A DNA stretch of 64,000 bases from G958295645 sp965242735 (GTDB taxonomy: Bacteria > Gemmatimonadota > Gemmatimonadetes > Longimicrobiales > Gaopeijiaceae): the NCBI GenBank assembly GCA_965242735.1, contig OZ251497.1:3100001-3164000 (forward strand), read 5' to 3'. Made by a program: the position numbers and the translations under genes. The notes under the pieces were generated by a model, which was not told where the DNA came from, did no database searches, and saw only the letters and a program-made list of their open reading frames with translations. Shown here in pieces: positions 25,813-34,171 of the stretch. How positions within the stretch are numbered: the first letter of the stretch is position 1; the number at the start of each line of letters is the position of its first letter.

Positions 25813-25905
25813 ACCGTCCATGAACCGTCCATGAACCGTTCATGAACCGTCGTGACCGTCGATGAACCGTCCATAGTCCGTCCATGATTCTCCGATGATC
25901 CTCCG
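25809..25905 (+). repeat. 11-bp tandem minisatellite carrying a stop codon and the next gene's start
   Basis: Nine imperfect copies of atgaaccgtcc run from 25809 to 25905; the fifth is shortened to 9 bp. The stop codon of the helicase (TGA 25810-25812) is in the first unit, and the ATG of the next gene (25895) is the beginning of the last. Almost every unit contains ATGA or GTGA, the overlap form used for coupled genes in this region. Confidence 0.95.
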
Positions 25906-26299
25906 TCGCTACGGATCCGCCTACCACAGCGTCGATCCCGCCTTCAACCCCGCCGCCCTCAACGAGATCGGCTTTCGGCGCAACCACGCGTTTTCCGTGG
26001 CGACCGCCGAGTTCGGCGAGTCCTACGCCGCGGTCGCGGAGCGCGAGTTGTCCGCCGAGGCGGAGGGCGGCGTCCAGCGCGAGACCGAGGCCAAGGTGCT
26101 CGCGCAGCTGGAGCAGGCCCTGATCGGCGAGGCCGGCAAGCTGGCGGACGGCCAGGCGCTCGTCGTTCTCAACGACCGGGACGACTGGCCCAAGACGCGC
26201 GAGCAACGCCGGGCGGCCGCGGAGGGGGACCACGGCAGGTTCCACTGGTCCGTGGCGCCGCCGTTGCGCGTGGGCGTCTACGAGCGGCGCAGGGACTGA
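25895..26299 (+). CDS. Conserved-looking hypothetical protein
   Basis: The 134-residue product has mixed alpha/beta composition with no signal peptide or membrane helix (MILRRYGSAYHSVDPAFNPA at the beginning). An acidic, Glu/Ala-rich central helix (residues about 45-80) and a basic C-terminal half follow, ending with PPLRVGVYERRRD. I do not recognise a family. The high-GC codon use and good third-position bias make it a real gene. Its ATG is the last unit of the 11-bp array, so its initiation region is repeat-derived. It is followed after 48 bp by ilvA. Confidence 0.6.
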   Translation: MILRRYGSAYHSVDPAFNPAALNEIGFRRNHAFSVATAEFGESYAAVAERELSAEAEGGVQRETEAKVLAQLEQALIGEAGKLADGQALVVLNDRDDWPKTREQRRAAAEGDHGRFHWSVAPPLRVGVYERRRD

Positions 26300-26335
26300 A
26301 GGCCGGCCTCGGCGGCTCTTCGGCGGCCCCGCCAG

Positions 26336-26347
26336 CCCCCCCCCCCC
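26336..26347 (+). repeat. 12-C run directly before the ilvA start
   Basis: Twelve consecutive C bases end immediately at the ATG of ilvA (26348) and replace the place where a ribosome-binding site should be. Length changes here would alter the distance from any upstream ribosome-binding or promoter element, so expression could vary. Confidence 0.95.
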
Positions 26348-27565
26348 ATGATTCCGCTCGCCGAACTCCAGGCCGCCCGGGAACGGCTCCGGGGCGGCAT
26401 CGTCGAGACCGGATGCCGCCGCTCGTTCGCCTTGGAGGACCGGCTGGGCGGCGGCGCCCGCGTGGCGCTCAAGGCCGAGTTCCAGCAACGGACGGGCTCG
26501 TTCAAGGACCGGGGCGCGCTCCACAAGCTGCTCGTCATGGGCGAGGCCGCGCGCGGACGCGGGGTGGTCGCGGCCAGCGCGGGGAACCACGCCCAGGCGC
26601 TGGCCTTCCACGCGGCCCGCCTCGGCGCCGCCTGCTCGATCGTGATGCCGGAGGGCGCGCCGCTGGTCAAGGTCGCCAACACGAAGCGGCACGGCGCGCA
26701 CGTGGTGGAGACGGGCCGCACGCTGTCGGACGGGCTGGAAGAGGTGGAGCGGCTGGCCGATCGCTACGGGTCCACGCCGGTCCATGCCTTCGACGACCTC
26801 GACGTGATCGCGGGCCAGGGCACGATGGCGCTGGAGATGCTCGAGCAGGCCCCCGAAGCGACCGTGTTCGTGGCGCCGGTCGGCGGCGGCGGCATGATTG
26901 CCGGAGTCGCTTCGGCCGTCAAGGCGCTTCGGCCGCAGGCCCGGATCGTGGGCGTGGAGGCGGAGGCGGCCCCCGCGGCGTTCGAGTCGCTGCGCGCCGG
27001 CAAGCCCGCCGACGTGGAGTCCGCCGACACCCTGGCCGACGGCATCGCGGTCAAGCGCGTCGGCGACTTGACGTTCCCCATGCTCCAAGCGCTGGTGGAC
27101 GACGTGGCGCTCGTCAGCGAGGCCGAGATCGCGTCCGCCGTCTTCTTCCTCCTGGAGCGCGAGAAGGTGGTGGTCGAAGGCGCCGGGGCCGTCGGCGTGG
27201 CCGCGCTGCTGGCCGGCAAGGTGCCCCTGGCGAAGGACGAGACCGTCGCGTGCGTCCTCTCCGGCGGCAACATCGACGTCAACATCATCTCGCGCTTGAT
27301 CGACCGCGGCCTCTGGGCCGACGGCCGCGTCGCCCGCTTCCGCGTGGCCGCCCCGGACCGCCCCGGCTTCCTGAACAAGCTGACGGCGGTCGTCGCCAAG
27401 GCCGGAGCGAACGTGCTGGACGTGGACCACGCCCGAGGCTTCGGCGACATCTCCGTCGGCGACGTGGACATCGGGCTGCTGGTCGAGACCCGCGGCCGCG
27501 ACCACGGAGCGCAGATCGCGGGCCAGCTGCGGTCGCTGGGGTACGCGGTGGACGAGGAGATATGA
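26348..27565 (+). CDS. ilvA: Threonine ammonia-lyase (threonine dehydratase) with ACT domain
   Basis: The 405-residue PLP enzyme deaminates threonine to 2-oxobutyrate, feeding isoleucine synthesis or threonine breakdown. The catalytic lysine is in QQRTGSFKDRGALHK (about residue 55), followed by ASAGNHAQALA, the PLP phosphate-binding loop VGGGGMIAGVA and LSGGNIDVNI. The C-terminal ACT-like domain is recognisable in RFRVAAPDRPGFLNKLTAVV and GDVDIGLLVETRG. This length and single regulatory domain match the catabolic-type/TdcB-like enzymes with ACT rather than the long biosynthetic IlvA. Its start is directly preceded by a 12-C run. The HNH gene begins 17 bp downstream. Confidence 0.93.
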   Translation: MIPLAELQAARERLRGGIVETGCRRSFALEDRLGGGARVALKAEFQQRTGSFKDRGALHKLLVMGEAARGRGVVAASAGNHAQALAFHAARLGAACSIVMPEGAPLVKVANTKRHGAHVVETGRTLSDGLEEVERLADRYGSTPVHAFDDLDVIAGQGTMALEMLEQAPEATVFVAPVGGGGMIAGVASAVKALRPQARIVGVEAEAAPAAFESLRAGKPADVESADTLADGIAVKRVGDLTFPMLQALVDDVALVSEAEIASAVFFLLEREKVVVEGAGAVGVAALLAGKVPLAKDETVACVLSGGNIDVNIISRLIDRGLWADGRVARFRVAAPDRPGFLNKLTAVVAKAGANVLDVDHARGFGDISVGDVDIGLLVETRGRDHGAQIAGQLRSLGYAVDEEI

Positions 27566-27581
27566 GGAGGGCAGCGCAGCC

Positions 27582-28496
27582 ATGACCCGCGCGGAATTGC
27601 TGGACCGCTTCGCCCGAGTGAGGACGGGAACGTCGGATGGCCGGCCGGCTCTTCACAAGCCGCTTCTCCTGCTGTTGGCGCTGGGCCGTGTCGCGCAGGG
27701 ACGGCGGCGGCTCGTCTCTTTCGCGAGCGCCGCGCCGCAGTGGCATCGGCTGCTGAACGAGTTCGGGCCGGCCAGGCAGGCGGCGCACTTGGTCTATCCG
27801 TTCGGGCGGCTACGCGGAGACAAGCTGTGGGAGATTCCCGACGACGCCGAACTCGCCACCACCTCCAGCGGCAACCTGCACGCGAAGGAGTTGCGCGACC
27901 GGGGCATCGTCGGGGGGTTCCCCAAGCCGGTTCACGATCTCCTGGCATCGGACCCGGAGTTGGTCGTAGCCGCCGCCGAAATGCTCCTCGCAGAGCACTT
28001 TCCCAGCTCGGACCGCGATGCCGTCCGCGCCGCCTGCGGCCTCCGTTGGGACTGGAGCCTGGTCCAGCCCCAGCCGAAAGACCCCGAAGAGGCCGCCTTC
28101 AGAACCCGCGTGCTGAACGAATACCGCAACCGCTGCTCCATCTGCGACTTCGACGCTCGCGTGAACGATCGCGTCTTCGCCTTGGAGGCCGCCCGCATCC
28201 AGTGGCCCTCTCACGGCGGCCCCAACGACGTCTCCAACGCTCTCGCCCTGTGCCTGCTTCACCACAAGGCCCTCAACCACGGTGCGCTGGGCCTCCAGCA
28301 CGAAGGCGAAGGCTATCGCGTCCTCATCTCCCGCGACGTCGCGGGCTCGAGCCCGGCCGCCGCGCGCCTGATGGCCCTGCAGGGAACCCCAGTCCGCCAA
28401 CCGCTGACGCCCGCGTTGGCCCCCTTGCCCTCGTTCGTCGCCTGGCATCGAAACTGGGTGTTCCAGGCGCCGGCTCGGTTGGAGCGGACGGGGTAG
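27582..28496 (+). CDS. Phosphorothioate-dependent HNH restriction endonuclease-like protein, HNH site altered
   Basis: The 304-residue protein has the layout of the sulfur-binding-domain plus HNH family (ScoMcrA/SprMcrA-like type IV restriction): an N-terminal helical part (RAELLDRFARVRTG..HKPLLLLLALGR), a sulfur-binding-like region (HLVYPFGRLRGDKLWEI, NLHAKELRDRGIVGGFP) and a C-terminal HNH module with CSICDF, NALALC and LLHHKALNHG. In the family the first HNH histidine sits in a EAAHI-type stretch; here the codon is CGC and the stretch reads LEAARIQW, so the general base is missing. It may therefore bind modified DNA without cutting it, or use another residue. No dnd/ssp genes are visible. 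It follows ilvA by 17 bp and marks the left edge of the defence island. Confidence 0.78.
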   Translation: MTRAELLDRFARVRTGTSDGRPALHKPLLLLLALGRVAQGRRRLVSFASAAPQWHRLLNEFGPARQAAHLVYPFGRLRGDKLWEIPDDAELATTSSGNLHAKELRDRGIVGGFPKPVHDLLASDPELVVAAAEMLLAEHFPSSDRDAVRAACGLRWDWSLVQPQPKDPEEAAFRTRVLNEYRNRCSICDFDARVNDRVFALEAARIQWPSHGGPNDVSNALALCLLHHKALNHGALGLQHEGEGYRVLISRDVAGSSPAAARLMALQGTPVRQPLTPALAPLPSFVAWHRNWVFQAPARLERTG

Positions 28497-28550
28497 GTCA
28501 GGGGACAGTACCGGTGGAGGTTGCCAAGTCGTCCCACCGCGAACGCCGCC

Positions 28551-29708
28551 CTATCCCAGCCGGCCAGGCAGTCCAGCCACTTGGGCCACCGGCAACGCCG
28601 TGATCGCGTCGTCGATGGCGTAGGCCTCGTCGCCGGGATAGAGCACCCAGAGGTGGTCGAGCCGCAGGTCGGCCAGGGCCGCGCGCATGGAGCGAGTCGA
28701 GCCGGGGGCGTCGGCCAGCTTGCACTCGAAGCCGTGCCGCTTTCCGCCGTGGCGCAGGAACAGGTCGAGTTCGGCGCCGCCGTGAGTGGCCCAGAAGTAG
28801 GCGTCGGCGTCGGCGAAGGCGGCCAGGACCTGCTCGACGGCGAACCCCTCGAACGACGCGCCGATCTTGGGATGGCCCGCCAAGGCGTCGGCGTCGTTCA
28901 AGCCCAGCAAGCTGTGGAGGAGCCCGGAGTCCCGGAGGTAGACCTTGGGCGACTTGACTTGGCGCTTCTTCAGGTTCTCGAACCACGGCGGCAGGACCCG
29001 CACCATGAACGCGCCGGCCAGGATGTCCAAGTAGCGGCGGGCCGTGCCCTCGTTGGCCCCAAGGGCGCGCGCGAACTCCGCCGCGTTCCAGACTTGCCCG
29101 TGATAGTGGGCGATCATCGTCCAGAAGCGTCGCAAGGTCTCCGCTGGGACGCGGATGCCCAGTTGGGGCAGGTCCCGCTCCAAGAACGTGCGGACGAAGT
29201 TGCGCCGCCAGAGCGCGGACCCGGACTCGTCCTCGGCCAGGAAGGAGCGCGGAAATCCCCCCCGCGTCCAGAGCGCGCGCCAGTTCGCCGGACCCGCTTC
29301 GGCGATGTCGAAGCCGTTCAGGTCCACCAAGCCGACCCGTCCCGCCAGCGACTCCGAGACGCCCTTCGCCAGCGTCGGCGACGCGCTCCCGAGCAGGAGG
29401 AACCGGGCGGCGTTGTCCGGCCGGTCCACCAGCACCCGGATTGCTTCGTAAAGGGCGGGGGCGCGCTGCACTTCGTCGATCGTCACGAGGCCCTTCAACG
29501 ATCCCAGCGCGAGCTCCGGCGTCGCAAGCCGGCGGCGGTCGACGGCGGACTCCAGGTCGAAGTACGTGCTGCCGGGCGCGGCGGCGGCGATCTCGCGAGC
29601 GAGGGTCGTCTTCCCGCACTGGCGCGGACCAGTCAGCGCGGCAACGGGGTGAACCGAGAAGGCGTCGCGGATGCGCCCTAAAGGAACGGGGCGGTCGATG
29701 ATGCTCAT
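28551..29708 (-). CDS. AAA_14/DUF4143 family ATPase
   Basis: The 385-residue protein has the AAA ATPase with Walker A GPRQCGKTTLARE (about residue 27), Walker B GLVTIDEVQ and the sensor GSASPTL, followed by the DUF4143 C-terminal domain (RRYLDILAGAFMVRVLPPW, KVYLRDSGLLHSLLG, ELDLFL..GFECKLA with a nuclease-like ELDL..E-K pattern). This family is common in defence and mobile islands, and its function is poorly known. It is divergent from the antitoxin gene. A shortened, decayed copy lies at the far end of the DISARM locus. Confidence 0.88.
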   Translation of the reverse strand: MSIIDRPVPLGRIRDAFSVHPVAALTGPRQCGKTTLAREIAAAAPGSTYFDLESAVDRRRLATPELALGSLKGLVTIDEVQRAPALYEAIRVLVDRPDNAARFLLLGSASPTLAKGVSESLAGRVGLVDLNGFDIAEAGPANWRALWTRGGFPRSFLAEDESGSALWRRNFVRTFLERDLPQLGIRVPAETLRRFWTMIAHYHGQVWNAAEFARALGANEGTARRYLDILAGAFMVRVLPPWFENLKKRQVKSPKVYLRDSGLLHSLLGLNDADALAGHPKIGASFEGFAVEQVLAAFADADAYFWATHGGAELDLFLRHGGKRHGFECKLADAPGSTRSMRAALADLRLDHLWVLYPGDEAYAIDDAITALPVAQVAGLPGRLG

Positions 29709-29982
29709 GACGAATGATATTCCTTGAAAATCGACATGTCAACTGTGGCTTTTCCAGGATAATCGGTGACCGCGGGCGAGACCAATGAGCACGGGGGTAC
29801 GGGTTTGCCCATTTGCGAGATCGTCGGGGCCCGTTCTTCGGCCGCGAGACCAGCGGGCGCACGGAGGCGCGGTTGCCCTCGGGGGCACGCATCGGCTAGC
29901 TTGATCATATCCGACCATGGTCATGACCATGGTCGGATCGAAACGCGCACGTTGACCGATATAGAGCGGAGGCAGGACGCGA
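29709..29982. promoter_or_regulatory. Divergent promoter region between DUF4143 ATPase and antitoxin
   Basis: This 274-bp gap must hold the promoters for both the ATPase gene and the antitoxin/toxin operon. Within it are a perfect 26-bp palindrome (separate entry) and an AT-richer patch immediately before the ATPase start (around 29710-29755). No clear -35/-10 pair can be named with confidence. Confidence 0.5.
29911..29936. promoter_or_regulatory. Perfect 26-bp palindrome, likely antitoxin operator
   Basis: The half ccgaccatggtca is followed without spacer by its exact reverse complement. It lies 46 bp upstream of the antitoxin ATG. Phd/YefM-type antitoxins usually repress their own operon by binding such palindromes, so operator function is inferred. 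The decayed copy at the right edge (around 48755) keeps only about one half-site. Confidence 0.75.
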
Positions 29983-30249
29983 ATGGCGGAACATCGAACG
30001 ATCAAGGCGTCCGAGTTCAAGGCGAAATGCCTGAGGCTCATGGACGAAGTGGCCGAGGGAGGCCCGGAGATCGTCGTCACCAAGCGGGGCCGGCCCGTCT
30101 CGCGGTTGGTCGCCTACCGAGAGAAGCCGGAGTCGCTGTTCGGCATCGACCGGGGGAGGATGCGGCTCGTCGGAGACGTCGTCGGGCCCGTCGACGAGAA
30201 GTGGGAAGCTGAAGCGGGCCCCGAAACCGAAGGGGTCGGCGGCCGGTGA
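29983..30249 (+). CDS. Type II antitoxin, Phd/YefM family
   Basis: The 88-residue protein has the Phd/YefM N-terminal DNA-binding fold (IKASEFKAKCLRLMDEVAEG, VVTKRGRPVSRLVAYRE) and a short acidic, flexible C-terminus (DEKWEAEAGPETEG) of the kind that blocks the toxin. Its stop overlaps the toxin start by GTGA. A near-identical N-terminal sequence, frameshifted, is found at 48808. Confidence 0.9.
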   Translation: MAEHRTIKASEFKAKCLRLMDEVAEGGPEIVVTKRGRPVSRLVAYREKPESLFGIDRGRMRLVGDVVGPVDEKWEAEAGPETEGVGGR

Positions 30250-30644
30250 TCGTCCTCGACACGCACGTCATGCTCTGGCTGAGGCTGGGAGACCCTCGCC
30301 TCGGACCAGCGGCGCGCCACGAGATCGACCGGCAGTGGCAAGACGGCAACGTGGCAGTCTCCGCGATTTCGTTCTGGGAGGTGGCGATGCTCAAGCGGAA
30401 GAAGCGCATCGTCTTCCCTGAGGACGTGGCGCTCTGGCGCCGGGAGCAGTTGGCGCAGGGAGTCGTCGAGCTGGCGGTGGACGGAGAGACCGGAGTCCGC
30501 GCCGCCAACCTCCAAGCCTTTCACGGCGACCCGGCGGATCGGCTCATCGTTGCATCGGCCCTCGCAGGCCGTTCGCTCGTCACGGGAGACCAACGAATTC
30601 TCTGCTGGCGCGGGCCGCTGAACCGCATCGACGCCGGGCGCTGA
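30246..30644 (+). CDS. Type II toxin, PIN-domain (VapC-like) ribonuclease
   Basis: The 132-residue PIN protein starts at GTG 30246, overlapping the antitoxin stop. The acidic triad is visible: Asp5 in VLDTHVM, Glu45 in SFWEVAM, and Asp95/Asp98 in HGDPADRL; TGDQRIL gives the later conserved position. PIN toxins cut RNA when released from the antitoxin. The pairing of a Phd-type antitoxin with a PIN toxin is common. It is absent from the decayed right-hand copy of the module. Confidence 0.9.
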   Translation: MIVLDTHVMLWLRLGDPRLGPAARHEIDRQWQDGNVAVSAISFWEVAMLKRKKRIVFPEDVALWRREQLAQGVVELAVDGETGVRAANLQAFHGDPADRLIVASALAGRSLVTGDQRILCWRGPLNRIDAGR

Positions 30645-30693
30645 CTTCGCGCGGATCCCCCGCTTGGCCTTACGTTGCCTGCTCTCCGATCAG

Positions 30694-30705
30694 CCCCCCC
30701 CCCCC
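30694..30705 (+). repeat. 12-C run upstream of drmD start
   Basis: Twelve C bases lie 13 bp before the TTG start of drmD (30719), between the toxin gene and the DISARM genes. The only purine-rich stretch between them is gagag, so the run is next to the ribosome-binding position. Length change could modify transcription or translation of the whole DISARM operon. Confidence 0.95.
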
Positions 30706-30718
30706 GAGAGACTCCGCC

Positions 30719-33700
30719 TTGCCCCAAGCCCAGTTGCTCCCCGAGGCCCCGCCCAAGCCCGGCGAGCTCGTCCAGGTGCGCTCGCGGCGCTGGCTGGTGG
30801 AGGACGTGGTCCCGCCGTTAAGCGAAGGGAACTCGGCGGTGGTCCATCTGGCGTGCGCCGACGACGACGCCCAAGGGCAGGAGCTGCGCGTCTACTGGAA
30901 CTACGAGCTGGACCGGCGCATCCTGAAGGACGACGGCTGGGACGAGCTGGGGCGGCGCGGCTTCGACGACCCGCGCCACTTCGCGGCCTTCTTTCACACG
31001 TGGCGCTGGAACTGCGTGACGGCGACCGATCCGAACTTGGTGCAGGCGCCGTTTCGCGCGGGCATCAAGCTGGACGCCTACCAGATGGAGCCGCTGCGCA
31101 AGGCCTTGCGGCTGCCGCGGGTCAACCTCTTCATCGCGGACGACACGGGGCTGGGCAAGACGGTGGAAGCCGGCCTGATCGCCCGCGAGCTGCTGCTTCG
31201 CAAGAAGGCGAACCGAATCGTGGTGGCGTCGCCGCCGTCGGTGCTGGAGCAATGGAAGACCGAGCTGGAAGAGCGGTTCGGCTTGATCTTCCAAATTCTG
31301 GACCGGAGCTACGTCGCCCGGGTGCGCCAAGAGAGGGGCTTCGGCGTCAACCCGTGGCGCACGCACAGCCGCTTTCTGGTGTCTCACCGCCTGCTGGTGT
31401 CCTCGGCGTACGCGGAGCCCATGCGCGAATGGCTGGGATCGTTGCTCCCCGGCAGCCTCTTGATCTTGGACGAGGCCCATCACGCCGCCCCGTCGTCCGG
31501 CGGCCGCTACGGCATCGAGAGCAAGTTCACGCGGGCCGTGCGCGACCTCTCGGAGCGTTTCGAGCACCGCCTGTTCCTGTCCGCGACGCCCCACAACGGG
31601 CACTCGAACAGCTTCGCCACCTTGCTCGAGCTGCTGGACCCCTATCGCTTCACGCGGGGCGTCAAGGTCAAGGGCAGGCGCGTGTTGGAGGACGTGATGG
31701 TGCGACGCCTCAAGGAAGACGTGCGCCAAGCGCAGGGCGGCTTCCCCAAGCGCAACGTGGAGCGCATCGAAGTGGACGGGCTGCCGCCGGACGCGCCCGA
31801 GATCGCTCTGTCCAAGCTGCTGGACCAATACCGGACGGCGCGCGACAAGCGCCACGCCCAGTCCACCGCCAAGCAACGCGCCGCCGCAGGCTTGCTGGTC
31901 GTCGGCTTGCAGCAGCGGCTGTTGTCGTCGATCGAGGCGTTCGCCCGCAGTCTGCGCGTGCACCGGGAGACGGTGAAGCGGCACTGGGCGCGGCAGTTGG
32001 CGGAGCGCGAAGATGGGCCGCAGGCGACGCAAGCAGCGACGATCCGGCTGGCTGGCCGGGATGCCGCTGACCAGCGCGCCTTCACCGCCCACAAGGCTGC
32101 CGCCCGCAAGGCCACCGCTCTGTTTCTGTCCACGCCGGGCGCCGACGAGGAGCACGAGCAGGACGAATGGACTCGCAACGAGACCGGGGACGAGGAGTCG
32201 CAGCTCGTCGAAGTCCTGACCCAGGCCGCAGAGGATGCCGGCCAAGCCGCGGAGGCGACCGGCGCCCCGACGGCGGGAGATGCGGCGGCGGCCCAATGGG
32301 CGCACGAACAGCGCTTGCTGGACCGCATGGAGCAGATCGCGGAAGAGACTCGCCACCTGCCCGACGCCAAGACGCGCCGCTTGATCGATTGGATTCGCGA
32401 GCATCAGTGCCCGGACCTGCCGCCCTACGGTCGTCCGCCGCCTCCCGGCGCGCCCAAGCCCCGATGGAACGACCGCCGCGTGCTGATCTTCACCGAGAAC
32501 CGGGCGGGCACCAAGTACTACCTGCGCCAAGTCCTCGAGCGCGCCATCGAGCACACCGACCAAGCCGACGACCGCATCGACGTCATCGACGGCCTGACGC
32601 ACGGTCCTAGGCGCAAGGAAGTCCAGCGGCGCTTCAACGCGCGCCCCGAGCGCGATTCCCTGCGCATCCTCGTCGCCACCGACGCGGCTCGCGAGGGCCT
32701 CAACTTCCAGGCCCACTGCACCGATCTCTTCCACTTCGATCTGCCGTGGAACCCGGGGCGGATCGAGCAGCGAAACGGCCGCATCGACCGCAAGCTCCAG
32801 CCGGCGCCTCAAGTCAACTGCCACTACTTCGTGCTGCCGCAGCGAGTGGAGGACCGGGTGCTGGAAGTGCTGGTGCGCAAGACCGAGACGATCAAGCGCG
32901 AGCTGGGCAGCCTGTCCAAGGTGATCGACGACGACGTGGAGCGGCGGTTGAAGCGAGGCATCCGTCACGCCAGAGCCGAGGAGCTGCGGAGGGCCATCGA
33001 AGCCGCCGACCTGAATCAAGCCAAGAAGCAGGCGGCGATGGAGGAGCTGGAGGACGCCCGCGACCGGCGCGACGCGCTCGCCGCCCAGATCAACCGGTGC
33101 CGCACGCTGCTGGACCGCTCGCGCAAGTGGGTGCGCTTCGACGCCGAGCCGTTCCGCGACGCCCTGTCGTGCTCGTTGGAGCTCCTGAACCTTCCGCCGC
33201 TGGACAAGAGCGCCGACGCGGAAGGCCGGCCGGTGTGGACGCTTCCGCCCATGGAACGGCGAGCGACCACCGACCCGAGCTGGACCGCCACGCTGGATTC
33301 GCTGCGCGCGCCCCGAAAGCTCGACCAGAAGCTCGCCGACTGGCGGCGCGACGCACCGGTCCGCCCCGTCGTCTTCGAGGACAGGGGCGTCTTGACCGAC
33401 GAGGTCGTGCACTTGCACCTGGAGCAGCGCGTGGCCCAGCGCCTGCTGGCCCGCTTCCGTTCGCAGGGCTTCGTGCAGCATGATCTCTCGCGAGCCTGCC
33501 TGGTCCAGGCGCGAGACTCGATTCCGCGAGTCGTGCTTCTGGGCCGCCTGTCGCTGTACGGCCAGCGCGCCGAGCGTCTGCACGAAGCGCTGGTGCCCGT
33601 CACGGCCCGCTGGCTGGACCCGGCCCAGCGCAAGGGGCGGCCGCTCCGAGCGCACGGACGCACCGCCGAGTCGGAGACGCTCAAGTTGCTGGACCAGGTG

Positions 33701-34147
33701 CTGGGCGCCGAAGTCGGCGGCAACGGCAAGCCGGCAGCGCCCGCGGAGACCGTGCAACGCCGACTGTTGCGGGCGGCGGCCCGAGACGTTGCCGATCTGC
33801 GACCTCGGTTGCACGAGCGCGCCGACCAGCTTGCGGCAGACGCGGCCAAGCGCTTGGCCGAGCGAGGCGACAAGGAAAGCCGGGCGCTGCGCCAGACCCT
33901 GGAACGCCAGCGAGATCGGGTAGAGGCCGAACTGGAGAAGCACGAGAGCCAGACCCAGCTCGAACTGGCCCTGTCCACCAGCGAGCGACGGCAGCTGGAG
34001 GCCGACGTGCGACACTGGCGGCAACGGCTGGAACGGTTCGACCAGGACATGGAGCGGGAGCCTGCGAGAATCCGCGCCTTCTACCAGGTGCGCGCCCACC
34101 GCGTGGAGCCGGTGGGCCTCGTGTACCTGTGGCCCGAGACGGGCTGA
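30719..34147 (+). CDS. drmD: DISARM class 1 SNF2-like helicase DrmD
   Basis: The 1142-residue protein is a SNF2/SF2-type DNA translocase matching DrmD of class 1 DISARM phage defence. Its N-terminus is family-like (GELVQVRSRRWLVEDVV). Walker A is IADDTGLGKTVEAGL (Lys147), motif II is LILDEAHH (Asp251-His254) and motif III is LFLSATPHNG. The second RecA lobe has LIFTENRAGTKYYL, ILVATDAAREGLNFQ and the motif VI region NPGRIEQRNGRIDRK. The C-terminal 300 residues include a coiled-coil-like stretch (about 1040-1100). The start is TTG, just after a 12-C run. The order drmD, drmMI, drmA, drmB, drmC downstream confirms the assignment; the small gene at 34172 follows after 24 bp. Confidence 0.93.
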   Translation: MPQAQLLPEAPPKPGELVQVRSRRWLVEDVVPPLSEGNSAVVHLACADDDAQGQELRVYWNYELDRRILKDDGWDELGRRGFDDPRHFAAFFHTWRWNCVTATDPNLVQAPFRAGIKLDAYQMEPLRKALRLPRVNLFIADDTGLGKTVEAGLIARELLLRKKANRIVVASPPSVLEQWKTELEERFGLIFQILDRSYVARVRQERGFGVNPWRTHSRFLVSHRLLVSSAYAEPMREWLGSLLPGSLLILDEAHHAAPSSGGRYGIESKFTRAVRDLSERFEHRLFLSATPHNGHSNSFATLLELLDPYRFTRGVKVKGRRVLEDVMVRRLKEDVRQAQGGFPKRNVERIEVDGLPPDAPEIALSKLLDQYRTARDKRHAQSTAKQRAAAGLLVVGLQQRLLSSIEAFARSLRVHRETVKRHWARQLAEREDGPQATQAATIRLAGRDAADQRAFTAHKAAARKATALFLSTPGADEEHEQDEWTRNETGDEESQLVEVLTQAAEDAGQAAEATGAPTAGDAAAAQWAHEQRLLDRMEQIAEETRHLPDAKTRRLIDWIREHQCPDLPPYGRPPPPGAPKPRWNDRRVLIFTENRAGTKYYLRQVLERAIEHTDQADDRIDVIDGLTHGPRRKEVQRRFNARPERDSLRILVATDAAREGLNFQAHCTDLFHFDLPWNPGRIEQRNGRIDRKLQPAPQVNCHYFVLPQRVEDRVLEVLVRKTETIKRELGSLSKVIDDDVERRLKRGIRHARAEELRRAIEAADLNQAKKQAAMEELEDARDRRDALAAQINRCRTLLDRSRKWVRFDAEPFRDALSCSLELLNLPPLDKSADAEGRPVWTLPPMERRATTDPSWTATLDSLRAPRKLDQKLADWRRDAPVRPVVFEDRGVLTDEVVHLHLEQRVAQRLLARFRSQGFVQHDLSRACLVQARDSIPRVVLLGRLSLYGQRAERLHEALVPVTARWLDPAQRKGRPLRAHGRTAESETLKLLDQVLGAEVGGNGKPAAPAETVQRRLLRAAARDVADLRPRLHERADQLAADAAKRLAERGDKESRALRQTLERQRDRVEAELEKHESQTQLELALSTSERRQLEADVRHWRQRLERFDQDMEREPARIRAFYQVRAHRVEPVGLVYLWPETG

Positions 34148-34171
34148 TTCCTCAACAAGGAGACTGGATCG

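Noticed and set aside
25809..25905. Short regular repeats that might be taken for a CRISPR array
   Set aside because: Units are 11 bp and contiguous, without spacers, and no cas gene is present in the window; it is a minisatellite.
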